Part shown: positions 47,593-58,687 of the stretch, one piece after another
How the letters are laid out: every line of letters begins with the position of its first letter
Position numbering within the stretch: the first letter of the stretch is position 1
Assembly (NCBI RefSeq): GCF_019649055.1
Contig: NW_026570228.1
Span: 434,001-498,000, forward strand
Length of the DNA: 64,000 nt
DNA from: Paramacrobiotus metropolitanus
Lineage: Eukaryota; Tardigrada; Eutardigrada; Parachela; Macrobiotidae
Direction of reading: 5' to 3'
Made by a program: the position numbers and the translations under genes
The notes under the pieces: model-generated
Seen by the model: the letters and a program-made list of their open reading frames with translations, nothing else
Database searches by the model: none
Told to the model about the DNA's origin: nothing

Positions 47593-49032
47593 ATGTCCGG
47601 TATCCACTTACGAGAGGACGACCCGATCCACAGCTGGTTTAGTCGAGACTGGAACACATTCTGCGCACCACTTCTCCGCATTAGCGGTTATTTTCCATGG
47701 TATTAAGCGGACAAGCACAGCCAACGGTTCTCTATTCGTCTAATCTTGATCACTGCCGTCCTTGTTCTGGCAAGTGTCCCCGAAATAATCGCCCTGATAG
47801 ATGCCATATCCGTCTCCACGTCAGACATCCAGGGCAAAACGCCACTGGTTCTAGTTTTCTTTATGTTTGTGCAGTTCCACTGTTGTTGTTTTATGATGCG
47901 GTTCATATTTCCTTTTTCCACTCGGAATCTAAACGCCGCCGTCGCTGAACTGGAAGAAGTTGTGCAATTTTATCCAGTTTCAAAACAATGCAGACGACGC
48001 ATATACTATACACTGATTAGTCAACTGACCTTTATTACTGTGTTGCTGTTAGTTCTTGTGGTTCTCCATGTCTGTCAATTCTCTTCTTCGCAGACCGTTA
48101 CATTGTCCTTTATTAACTACGAATTTCCCGTGCATCTCTCCCTTATCGTATTTCAGTTGATTCCCTCGATGCTCGTCGGGTTCGGCCAGTTTGGTTTCGT
48201 CTTTCCGTATCAGTATATTTGTCTGTGTTTAGCCCAGGCGTATCACTTAAACAATGCGTTCATAACAAGTCTGCAACAGCAAATTCAAAGCGGCGAAACC
48301 GCGCTTACGGATATTCTCGAGCAGTTACAGTTATCGCGCGAAAGGCACTGGAAACTGACAAAAGTCACGCGGAAAATTGATTATGTTTTCTCTGCTGTGT
48401 CGTTTTTCCACACAATATTCGACGTCTTGGCTATTGCGCTGATGATCGGCATCGCTATGGGGGGTCCACTAAAAGTCTCACTGGGAGTGTTTGTTAAGAA
48501 CACGGTGGTGGATTGGGTGATTCTCTTGGGGTTTGCCTGTGGCAATGCTTTTCTGCTGTTTGGACGACTTTTAGCGGCTGCATGCCTCAATGTTCACGTA
48601 ATTTTCGCTATCAGATGCAGAATTACTAAAACGTTTTACATATTTATTATTTTACATGCAGTATAAATTTAGGCACATGGAATCGTTGAGGCGTATTATG
48701 GGTTGTCAGAGATATCAGGCAAATGGAGGCATCAGATCGAAGGCGTTACCAGCAGCTGCATACAACGTATTCGAGACAGTCCAGTCGGATTTACAGCTTG
48801 GAGACTGTTCCTGTTCGACAACAAGTTTATCATTTCTGTAAGTACTATCGGAGATCACAAATACAAATACACGCCAGAATTCCATTCATAATTGTTTCCT
48901 TGAATTCTCCTTTAGGTTATCGGAGCGCTGTTGACTTACTTGTTAGTTGTGTATGAAATTACCATAAAAGATGGTCCGCAATGCTATGCTGATAAGACCG
49001 TGCAGGAAGAAAAAAAAGAGCGTACTGTATGA
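47593..49032 (+). pseudogene. A5: A-type GR-like gene with a single early stop
   Basis: Exons 47593-48597, 48673-48837 and 48916-49032, phase 0, equal to 428 codons before the stop. The start MSGIHLREDDPIHSWFSRDW leads into FCAPLLRISGYFPWY, then TAA at 47704-47706 (codon 38) where A1 and A2 have Gln (GYFPWRQ). The remaining 390 codons are fully open and conserved (FFMFVQFHCCCFMM, RERHWKLTKVTRKID, FDVLAIALMIGIAMGG, FTAWRLFLFDNKFIIS, VIGALLTYLLVVYEIT). An internal ATG (about 47746) could start an N-terminally short form lacking TM1. The state may be a null allele, a young pseudogene or a consensus error. Confidence 0.8.
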
Positions 49033-49684
49033 CTGATGCTATTATTATGTTCACTGTTACAATGTACACTGAACGCCTCTGGAGGCGACGCGAACAATTT
49101 GTTAAACATTCCAGTTCTTATTCCGGTGTCTTTTGTGGCATTTTGCCTGCTAAATTTCTTTATTTTGTTTGGTTCACCAATATGTACAAAACTGGTGTTG
49201 CTTTATGATTGCTATGTTGTTCTTCGCATGTAACATAATGATGGCAAAATTAATAATAATGACATGAGACAGAACGTATGCTTAGTTGTAGTTATTTCCG
49301 GACAGAACGTATGCTTGGTTGGTTTTCTTTTCTGATAGGAAATATTTACGATGAACCCGCTAGAGTGGTTGCAGGCCTTTAAGTTAGGTCGGCAGTCGGT
49401 GGTTAACTTTCAAAATCTTGCATCGATTAGCAGGCAGCAAACACATTTGTGTAAATGTTATTTGGGAGTAAACGTCACTACACACATGTACACAGAATAC
49501 TTTGTGGCTCTTTATCCGAAGTCAGAACGGCACATGCAGTACTAACCACGCAGGCCTGCTATTCGTAACCTAAAAATCATGTCTGCAATAAATTTCTTTA
49601 AAAACTTGATCCTTGTCGTAAAACTGGTTATCTCTCAGCCATAACCGTAGCTTATTTCAAATTTGTCACAGGACGCTACTACTC
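49033..49684. other. Intergenic between convergent A5 and K3
   Basis: Only short frames. No repeat was recognised. Confidence 0.45.
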
Positions 49685-50925
49685 GCATCAGCCCTTTGAC
49701 GGTATTTGCGCTAGATCAATCAGGTTTATTAGCACCTCTCTGACTGTCGCTCTGTCAATGTTCTCCTTGAGACACCGGTGGATACAGCTAGCCAGGTCCA
49801 TGGGTGTGCCCAAAGGGATAACCGGGATGAACCCGGCAACGACTCTGTCGACAAACTCTTCCTTTCTGCTCACATCACCCATAAAGCGTTTGTCTCCCAA
49901 AGCCATATTGCGACAACCTTTATCACTGTATAATCCCCAGTACAATAAGTGGCCATGTCCACCAAGATGCATCCTAAACTCCACGTGTCTGTTTTCAAAC
50001 CAACCGGTCGATGGGGCCTGTGAATCGCTTTAGTAGCAATTCGGACGACATGTAATGGATTTCGGGCTTGTACTGCGATATGTCGGTAGGTGGACCCGGA
50101 AGATTGTCGTGCAATTCATGCAGACTTCCAGACCACCGACTACCAGCTTATAACAATTATCCGCTTTTCGTTCTATGAAAATATTTCCGGGTTTTAAATT
50201 TCTATGAGTGGCGTGGTATTTATGAAGGTAATTCAGGGCATCCGTCATCTGCATTCCAAATGAATTAATTATGGTCTATAGACAATCCACCCGTCTGCTT
50301 CTCGTCTAAAATTTTCGATAAACAGCCATCTGCAAGGAAAAACGTTAGAGGGCGGAAACCGACGCTAATAAGTTACTTATCGATGTACTGCCGAAGTGCG
50401 CACTACACGTTTATGTTCTGCGTTGCCGATCTTACCTGAACAATAGTCCATTATAAAATCAGTCGTAGTTCGTTCGTTCACTGGAGGCGACACAATAATA
50501 TTAAGATAAGTAAGCAAGATGAGGGTGACGCTCATTATTAGAGAGAATTACAATCATTATTAGCGTTGTCCCAAAAAAAAAATAAAAAAGCGTTGTCCCA
50601 ACTTGCATATTCTATGGAGAGTTATTATGATCAGTGTCACAGGTGCCCCCAACGTTGTGCATCATTTTCTGATTCAGGCAACGAGACAACTTCAAATGTT
50701 CGCTGCTCTTGACTACACGAGATGCCGCACTGCGTCACTGTAGCGAGTTCAACATAAGCCAAAGTGCCATAGCCAATGATCCGCTTATCACGTTTCTTAT
50801 ACAGTAAAACCTTTCTACTACATACTGACATGCACAGCGCTCGTTCACGGATTCCGGCTCCGTTCTTCTTCTGTTGGACCGATTTGCCAACTCGCGTACT
50901 GCATCCAACCGCGATATTTCACGCG
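49685..50925 (-). pseudogene. K3: decayed pseudokinase, paralogue of K2
   Basis: On the minus strand, exon 1 remnants include RDKRIIGYGTLAYVELATVT then QCGISCS (K2: RDKHIIGFGTTAYVVELATVT). A ~23-nt insertion near 50810-50835 after CACQY and later frame changes break it. The exon 2 part has YHATHRNLKPGNIFIERKA (about 50220-50160), VVGGLEV in place of DFG, and KEEFVDRVVAGFIPVIPLG then TPMDLASCIHRCLKENI (about 49860-49740). HRN replaces HRD, as in K2, so the loss of the catalytic Asp predates the duplication. It lies convergent to A5 exactly as K2 lies convergent to A6. Confidence 0.8.
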
Positions 50926-51195
50926 CTGGCTTGAATTTAATTACTAATTAATACACACATTCGTGCAGAGTTTCTGCTCAGTCAGCAACACTCAAAAGAT
51001 TCACCTGAGCCTTCAAAATGTATTACTTTTATATACCGTAATCTAACCCTTGACAGTTTGAAACCGTTGGCATACTGCATTCTTCTCTCATGAAATTTAA
51101 ATATCGGAAAGTCTTATAGTCTAACCTTTTACAACCGATAAATTGTAAACTTAATGTGGCCTTTCACCCGCCAGGTATACGCACAACATTTTAGC

Positions 51196-53803
51196 ATGCC
51201 CGGCATCCACTTACGAGAAGACGACTCGATCCAAAGCTAGTTCAGTCGAGATTGGAACACATTGTGCGCACCACTTCTCCGCATTGGCGGTTATTTTCCA
51301 TGGTACAAGATGGATAACACAACCAACGGTTCTCTAATCGCGTATTGTTTATCAATATCGTCCTTGTTCTAGCAAGTGTCACCGAAATAATCGCTCTGAT
51401 AGATGCCATATGCAATCTCTGTCCACATCAGACATCCAGGAGAAAACTCCACTGGTTCTGGTTTTCTTTATGTTTGTGCAGTTTCACTGCTGTTGTTTTA
51501 TGATGCTGTTCATATTTCGTTTCTCCACTCGGACACTGAACTCCGCCGTTGCTGAGCTGGAAGAAGTTCTGCAGTTTAATCCAGTCTCAAGACAATCTCG
51601 ACGACGCATATCCTATATAATGATTAGCCAAATGACCTTTATTAATAGCTTGTAGTTCTCCATGCCTGCCAGTTCTCTTCTTTGCAGATCCTATCGTTGT
51701 TTTTTATTAGCTATGAATTTCCAATGCATCTCATTCTCATCGTACTTCAGCTGGTTCCCTCGATGCTCGCCGGTTTCGGTCAGTTTGGTTTCGTTATTCC
51801 GTATCAGTATATCTGTCTGTGCCTTGTCCAGGCGTTTAGTTTAAATACTGCGTTCATACAGCGAATCCAGCGAGGAGAAACCGAGTTAAAGGATGTTCTC
51901 GAGCAGTTAGAGTTATCGCGCGAAAGGCACGAGAAACTGACAAAGGTCACGCAGAACCTAGACTCGGTTTTCTCTGCTGTGTCGTTTTTCCACACAATAT
52001 TCGACGTCTTGGCCATTGCGCTGATGATCGGCATCGTCATGGGAGGCCCGCTTAAAGTATCGCTGGGTGTATTTGTTCAGAATACGGTGGTGGATTATAT
52101 GACTCTACTAGGATTTGCATGTGCCAATTCTTTTCTGCTGTTTGGGCGACTTTTATCGGCTGCGCACCAAAATACTCAGGTAATAATACAGATTACAGAT
52201 GATACAGTGGACACCATAAATGTGGTTACATTCAAACCGCGCGCAACCAGATACTTATCTGTACTCAGACAGCCAATTCCGTGCTGGCCATCGGCCTGCT
52301 GATGTTTACAATTGCACCTTGCACATTTCCCAACGAAAACCATCACGCGATATCTCAAAAGAATGAGAAAAAAATTCTAAGAATTTTGATACCAGACAAA
52401 TCTGTTTTTATTTCATCTAAGAGAAAATCGAGGCTCCTGAAGTTTCCGGTAGACAAAGCATATGCGTGACAACAAACCAAACAGTGGATTCAAATCCTAT
52501 GCTATGTCTACGGGAAACTTTAGGAGTCTCGATTTTCTCTTAGATGTAATAAAAACCAATTTGTTTGGTACCAAAATTCTTAGAATTTCTTTCTTATTCT
52601 TTTGAGATATCGCTTGGTGGTTTTCGTTGAGAAATGTGCAAGTTCCAAGTGCCTAAGTTTAGCATACGAGTCTACGCGCAATGGACATGACCGACTTATT
52701 TTGGTCTGCTGTTGGTCTTGCCGTTAAAATATCGGTCCTCGGGCCGATTGTCTAGTGTAACCACATTAATGGCGTCCACTGTATTTCTATACTTTTGGTA
52801 CCGTAGCGCGAGCAGTCGAACACGCAACATTAATAGTGGTCAAAATAACCTACATAGAATAACAGTGCATCAGATTCTGCGTATGGATCAGATTTTAATA
52901 CTGCGGTGCGAAATTACCCGCTGCCATACTCATGCGGTTAATCTGTACGTAAGGTGTTTTGTATATTATTTTAGGCACACGGCATCATTAATGCATATTA
53001 TGGATTCGCGGAGATATCATGCAAATGGAGGCCCAAGATTGAAGGCGTTACCACCAGCTGCATAGAACGCGTTCGGGACAATCCAGTGGGATTTACAGCT
53101 TGGGAATTGTCCTATTCGATAAAAACTTTATTGTTTCCGTAAGCACTGCTGGTCGTCACAAACCTATCAAAAACCTTCGTGTCAGTAAGGACACGAAAAG
53201 ATAACAAAGCCGTAAGACAAAGAGGAAGACATAACACGGATCATAATCATAATCATTTGCTAACAACTTTAGGGAGGATTTTGTGAGTAGCTGTTTCCTA
53301 ACAGGCTACACAAAAAGTAAAAGTGACTTCTGGTGCACAAAAACGCGAATTTTGGAGTGTTTTAAACCTTAAACACAAAAACTCTTCTCAGGGTTTTTCC
53401 TATTGTAGTTTACGCCGCTTCTACGGTAAATCTGAATTTTTCTAAATACTGTACAATGAAATTAATTATTATATTTTGAAAATTCAGAGTACCAAACACA
53501 AGATTTTTTGGGCTAAGCACATACGAAAATTTGTTTTCCTCATACAGATGGGTAGCAGAACCATTTTGGTTGTTATAACTTAGAAGCTGTACGGTTCTGC
53601 TGTCAACGTTGTGCAGTGAACGTGCACATCGCGCACAAGTGATTCTGCCGCTCAGACCACGAACACTTCAACACGGTATAACTTCTTCTTAAATTTTTTA
53701 GGTTATTGGAGCGCTTTTGACGTACTTGGTGGTTGTATATGAAATCACCACCAAAGACAACAGACAGTACTCTCCAACGCAAGGAAATACAACCTTATAC
53801 TGA
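51196..53803 (+). pseudogene. A6: A-type GR-like pseudogene, close paralogue of A5
   Basis: Exons 51196-52179, 52975-53138 and 53702-53803. Start MPGIHLREDDSIQS, then TAG at 51238-51240 where A5 has Trp, a frame change after GYFPWYK, another stop after FINSL (~51652) with lost bases, then a long open block SLFFISYEFPMHLILIVLQL to FDVLAIALMIGIVMGG. Exon 2 misses one base after GFTAW; exon 3 (VIGALLTYLVVVYEITTKDN) is open. Intron 1 is 795 bp because of a foldback insertion, against 75 bp in A5. The number of lesions makes it a real pseudogene. Confidence 0.88.
52314..52633. mobile_element. Foldback element (~320 bp) in A6 intron 1
   Basis: Arms of ~140 bp at about 52314-52460 and 52490-52633 are inverted copies: TTGCACATTTCCCAACG / CGTTGAGAAATGTGCAA at the outer ends and GGTAGACAAAGCATATG / CTATGCTATGTCTACGG inside, with a short loop. 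No coding capacity. It would form a long RNA hairpin in the pre-mRNA. Confidence 0.85.
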
Positions 53804-54305
53804 TGGGAACCAGCTTAAGATACATACCTGTACATGGTTTTGTGACGACGTACGATTGCTGCTCCTAATGATCTAAAGTAGCTGCTGCTAATCATCTAAA
53901 GTTTAAAGTCTTCTTAAAAAGACGAAATGACATCCAGTGCATACTTGTTATCCAATTCTGAAATATCACATGCTCGAATTCGTGCATCGAACAAATAAGA
54001 ATAAAAAAACGTGCACGATTTCATTCACGGCATTGTACCGTACGATCATTTTCGCTATCGCAGCTATTCGTGGGGGTGATACTGACACAAACTTTTTGGA
54101 TGTTTACGTGATAACAAAATTAATATTTACTCGGGGAAAAGCCGAGTACAGCTGGCACTTGCGAAAGATTGCTAGTTTTCCATGCAGCACTGAGTAATAA
54201 TCGAATAAACCTGGTGCATGCGACAACATAAAAATGTCCGGAGAGTACGTTTGAAAAACATTCAATCTTGCCAGGAAATTAACCATACTTTAACTTCGAG
54301 TATTA
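53804..54305. other. Intergenic between convergent A6 and K2
   Basis: No structure was recognised. Confidence 0.45.
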
Positions 54306-56210
54306 TCAGAGTGGGTAGTACAGTTCATATTTGTCACAGGAGGCTACCGTTCGCATTAGCCCGCTGACGGTATTTTCTGCTTGGCCAATCAACTCTCTAA
54401 GTACCTCTCTGGCTTTCGCTCTCTTTGTAATGTTCTCCTGCAAACAGTATTCAATGCAGCTAGCAAAATCTGCGGGTGTGCCGATAGGAGCGAACGGAAT
54501 GAACCCGGTCACGACTTTGTCAGCGAACTCTTCCTTTCTCTCCACTTCACCGATAAATTTCTGGTCGCCCAGAATCATGCAACGGCGACCTTTCTTATAT
54601 TTCCCTGCACAGTAAGTGGCCAGATCCACCAGTATGCAGCCTAAACTCCAGATGTCCGTTTCCTCGTCAACTGGTCGTCGGGGATCCGTGAAACGTTTTA
54701 GCAGCAACTCTGGCGACATATAGTGAATTTCTGGCTTGTACAGGGTTATGTCGGCTGGCGCACCACGAGGATTGTCATACAGTTCGTGGAGACCTTCCAG
54801 GCTACCAACTATCAGCTTGTGATAATTATTCGCTTTGCACTTTAAGAAAATGTTGTCGGGTTTTAAATTTCCGTGGGTAATGCCGTTTTGATGAAAGTAA
54901 TTCAGCGCGTTAGCAATCTGGATTCCAAAGGAAAGAATTACCGAATGGTCAATAGACGATACAACGGTCGGTTTCCGGTCTAATAATTCCGACAAATTGC
55001 CATCTGCAAAAGCAAGAATACGGAACCGGAAGAGTGGTACCTGATATTTTCCCGTTGGTTTATGCTATTTTAACTGCTTGATCTGACGAGCTGGTCAAGA
55101 GCGCAAAATACCGAACTAAACTACGCATGCTAATCGAAAACTGGGCATGCTGTTTCTGTTGGGCTTCGGTTTTGGTATCTCCATTTTATGCGCGAGATAA
55201 TTTATCCGTGTAATAAAATGAGCTTATGATTCGGTATTTTCTCAACTCTGCAAACCGCAACCATACCTGCATTAATCAAAAGTCTATCAAATATCTCGCT
55301 ATGGTAGTGTCGTATACATAGCCTTTGTAGAGGTGAATGTAGAGGTTACCCACCTCCCAGGCACGACGACTCGGTCGGTAGAGCAACTCTTTATAATGTA
55401 TATTAAGTTATCAACTGCTACTGTGATAAACAATGGAACGTACACGAATCTGGATAACAGGAATCCCTATTCTGGAACCCTCAGTGATCTGGGCGACAAG
55501 GTGTCAGTTAATGCGGGTCACCAGACTACAAGTGTACCGTGATCTTCTACGCTATAATCCGAGAAAGATTACGAACGTCAGGAAGAGCTTTGGAAAATAC
55601 TTGTTAATTAAGTAACTCTCAACACTTGCTGTAGCTGACAACCTCATGAAAAAGCCAGACCCGTTCTCATTACAGAATACAGAGCGTACGGATGTGTGGA
55701 GTTCTATCCTCCACGCACGTCCGTATTGGTAGTAACATTACTAACACAACGCTAAATTTTGGTTCCTCAAAGAGTATGTTTGCAACGATAAGATTAGGAA
55801 ATTAACGGAGTTTATAATACCTTACCTCGATAATAGTCCATTACAAACTCGACGGTAGTTCGTTCGTCCAGTGGGCGCAATTTAAAGATATTGTGGTAAG
55901 CAACTAGATGAGGGTGAATAAGGTCACATAAATTCTCCCAGCGACTACGCATCCGTTCCCAATCAGTGGCCCCAGTTTTTGAATTGGCCAAGGAGGCAAT
56001 TTTAATGGCTCGCTTGTTTTGGCCACAAGAGGCACCACACTGTGTCACTGTGGCCAGTTCAACGACGTAGGCCGTTGTACCGAACCCAATGATATGCTTA
56101 TCTCGTCTTTTATACTGACATGCACATCTCTCATTTAACGATTCCGGCTCCGTTCTTCTTTTGTTTCGCAGTTCGCGTGCTGCCACCAACTGAGCCAACA
56201 ACGACGTCAT
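54306..56210 (-). CDS. K2: intact pseudokinase, 2 exons
   Basis: Exons 56210-55826 and 55003-54306 join in phase (donor GTAAGG, acceptor TTTTGCAG), 360 aa. The kinase fold is visible: Gly loop IGFGTTAYVV (41-50), Lys in RAIKIASL (~70), FVMDYYRDGNLSELL hinge, then THGNLKPDNIF (~171-181) where the catalytic Asp is Asn174, and VGSLEGL (~194) where DFG is SLE. APE and later landmarks remain (HYMSPELLLKRF, DIWSLGCILVDLA). Loss of both the HRD and DFG aspartates predicts no phosphotransfer, yet the ORF is open, so a scaffold or allosteric role is likely. There is no kelch part. The closest relative here is K3; K1 is more distant. The 822-bp intron contains a small hairpin at about 55687-55729. Confidence 0.82.
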
Positions 56211-56672
56211 ACTGATTATGTTTAACAAGGTTGCAACAGTTCGTATTCCTGTTCAAAAAAAGGTTTGAGGTCTCAGCAAAACGAACGCATATAACCATAT
56301 CTGTACACCGTACAATCATCCAGCTGTAGAAAGCGCACTGGTCGCTTGCATTTTGCGCGTGGAAGCTGCTTGTGTTACGCTGAATGTAACCAAGAAAGAA
56401 GTTTTTAAACGGCAAGAAAGATACAGGCATCTTTTAAATTTGGTAGATGCGCTTTTGTCAAGCGATAGTGCTGTCAAAACCATTATCGCTGAATCGAATT
56501 GCAGCTGCCGATAACGCACTTGGCACTTTCGGTGTTAAATTGTAACGGCCAATATGACCGATATTCATTATTTTGATTGATGCACTGCGGTTTTTATATG
56601 AGTACGTTAAGTACAGTAAATGATACACTTTAGACAGTAATCACAGTTTTATTCGTTTTTCCTCACAGCTGC

Positions 56673-56736
56673 GGCACAAGAGGTTTTACCTACCATCGCT
56701 ACCAAATTACCAATGGTAGATAAAACCTCTTGTGCC
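56673..56736. repeat. Short inverted repeat
   Basis: Arms GGCACAAGAGGTTTTACCTACCAT and ATGGTAGATAAAACCTCTTG then TGCC surround a short loop. It sits ~100 bp upstream of the retrotransposon fragment; relation unknown. Confidence 0.75.
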
Positions 56737-56829
56737 CCCTTTCTTTGCACTCCTCACTTTTGTACAATTACAATTTACAGAGAGATTCAAAGGAGGATAA
56801 TGTAGGAGACATTCAAAGTTAATGCAAGA

Positions 56830-58465
56830 TAGCAAACTTGAAGTAACTCTTTGGTGGCACTCCTGAACGTGGAACTCAATGCCTGGTTCCTAGACGAGGG
56901 AACCCTGGGCGGTGCACCGACGACGGTTGCTGATTGTTTCCGCCGACTTATTGAAGGCGCGCTTGCTATCGGTTTGCAAGTTAACGAGGCTAAATGCGAA
57001 CTGCTGGAATTCGGTGGGTCATCTGAATCGCAGCGCGATGTCACAGCGGAATTCCTAGAGCGTTACCCACGACTACGTATTCTGACGGAATCCACCATGT
57101 CTTTACTCGGTGCACCCGTATTGGATGTAGCAATCGGCCCTGTACTGAACGAGAAGGCCAGTACCTTGAAGTTAATGTGGGAACGACTTCAGTTACTACC
57201 TAGTCATCAAGCCTTGTTTCTCCTTAAAAATTGTCTCGGCGCCCCAAAAATTATCTACATGTTGCGGTGCTGTAATGCATGGAAATACCCTGCATTACTA
57301 TATCAGCTGGACGAAGCAATGCGCTGCTGTTTCCAGAATTTGTCGAATGTACGGACTAATCACAACGACTACCCGCCTTGGCGTCAAGCAACGTTACCGG
57401 TTAGCAGAGGTGGAATCGGCATCCGCCGGTCGGAAGAATTATCCCTTCCAGCCTTCCTGGCTTCGATTCATTCCGTATCCGGTTTGCTATCCGCACTACT
57501 GCCTAACCACGCCGCTGCTGACGTCACTGGTGCCTCGGAGTCATGGAAATTAAAAGCCCGTCAACCCGTACTCCCGGAAGCTGCATTTCGGAAGTCCCAA
57601 AAGGCCTGGGACTTGCCATTATGCAACGTGTCTCTTGCGGCCCTGCTGGAGGTGTTTCAAGGAGACGAAGTCAACACAGCGCGCCTGCTTGCCCAGTCCA
57701 GGCCAGAGGCCGGCATCTGGTTGAACGCCTTACCGTCCGCTCACATCGGTAATCTACTGGGCGATGACGAACTGAAGATCAGCATCGGCCTCCGTCTCGG
57801 TGCTACAATTTGTGAACCCCACGACTGCGTCAAGTGCCACAAACCGGTTGGTGGTTACGGGCACCACGGGCTGTCATGTGCCTTTTCCGCCGGGCGGCAT
57901 CCACGTCACGGCGCGTTGAACAGCATTGTCTGCAGAGCCTTTGTATCCGCTGGTGTGCCCGCGAAACTGGAGCCGCGGGGCACCTCTCACATCAATGAAC
58001 GCCGCCCAGATGGCTGCACGACTTTTGCATGGAAACGCGGATTATGCCTCGCTTGGGACGTGACCTGTGTAGACACTGTTGCGCTTTCACATGTCAAGGC
58101 CACTTCCACCACAGCCGGAGCGGCCGCCATGCAAGCAGAGTTACGGAAATCAGGACTATATTCCTATCTGGTCGGCCGCTACCTATTCGTCCCGATCGCC
58201 TTCGAAACACTGGGCCCGTGAGGACCGTCGGCGATCGCCATCATCAAAGAACTGGGAAAAAGACTGCAGCAGTACACCGGAGAAGCACGCTCGCACGAAT
58301 TTCTGTGGCAGCGATTGTCCATAGAAATTCAACGGGGAAATGCGGCGTCAGTGCTAGGCACTATGGAAGGACTGGATAAGCTGAACGAAATTTTTCTGTT
58401 ATAGTTTAGCGTGTTTTCTTTTCTTCGAATTGGTGTATTGAGGCATTGATTTGACCAATAAAGTA
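56830..58465 (+). mobile_element. Non-LTR retrotransposon fragment, copy 1: RT C-terminal half plus PD-D-type endonuclease region
   Basis: The frame is open at 56851-58218, then TGA where Trp is expected (LGP-W-GPSAIA), then open to TAG at 58402. It starts inside the reverse transcriptase: ELNAWFLDEGTLGGAPTT is a damaged WYLDDGTLGG active-site motif, followed by GLQVNEAKCELLEFGG. Later come a Cys/His block (CVKCHK...GYGHHGLSC...GRHPRH) and RPDGCTTFAWKRGLCLAWD then VTCVDT, spaced like the PD...D of restriction-like endonucleases of non-LTR elements (my inference). The 3' tail has TTGATTTGACCAATAAAGT, shared with the copy at 36889. The first half of the ORF is missing, as in 5'-truncated insertions. 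Inactive. Confidence 0.85.
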
Positions 58466-58687
58466 ATTCGTCACTAAACCAAATGGAAATAAGCTTCCAG
58501 ATAACCCCACTCGCACATATCTTCTCTATCGCCTCAGCTTCTCTATAAAAAAATACTCTGTATATCAGGTGGCATAGCGGCTACCTATTTTAAGTAGCAA
58601 CAGGATTGACCCACATGACTTCATATGCCGGAGCGCGTATCTGTTGCACTATACAAATACTGTAATTGTCGCGCCCATGCCCTTGAT

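Noticed and set aside
52712-53065. 117-aa ORF before A6 exon 2
   Set aside because: It spans an intron, the splice acceptor and exon 2 of A6 in the wrong frame, so it is not a separate gene.
55333-55400. GGTCGGTAGAGCAACTC segment considered as part of a tRNA gene
   Set aside because: No acceptor stem, anticodon arm or T-loop consensus (GGTTCRANYCC) follows at the right spacing.
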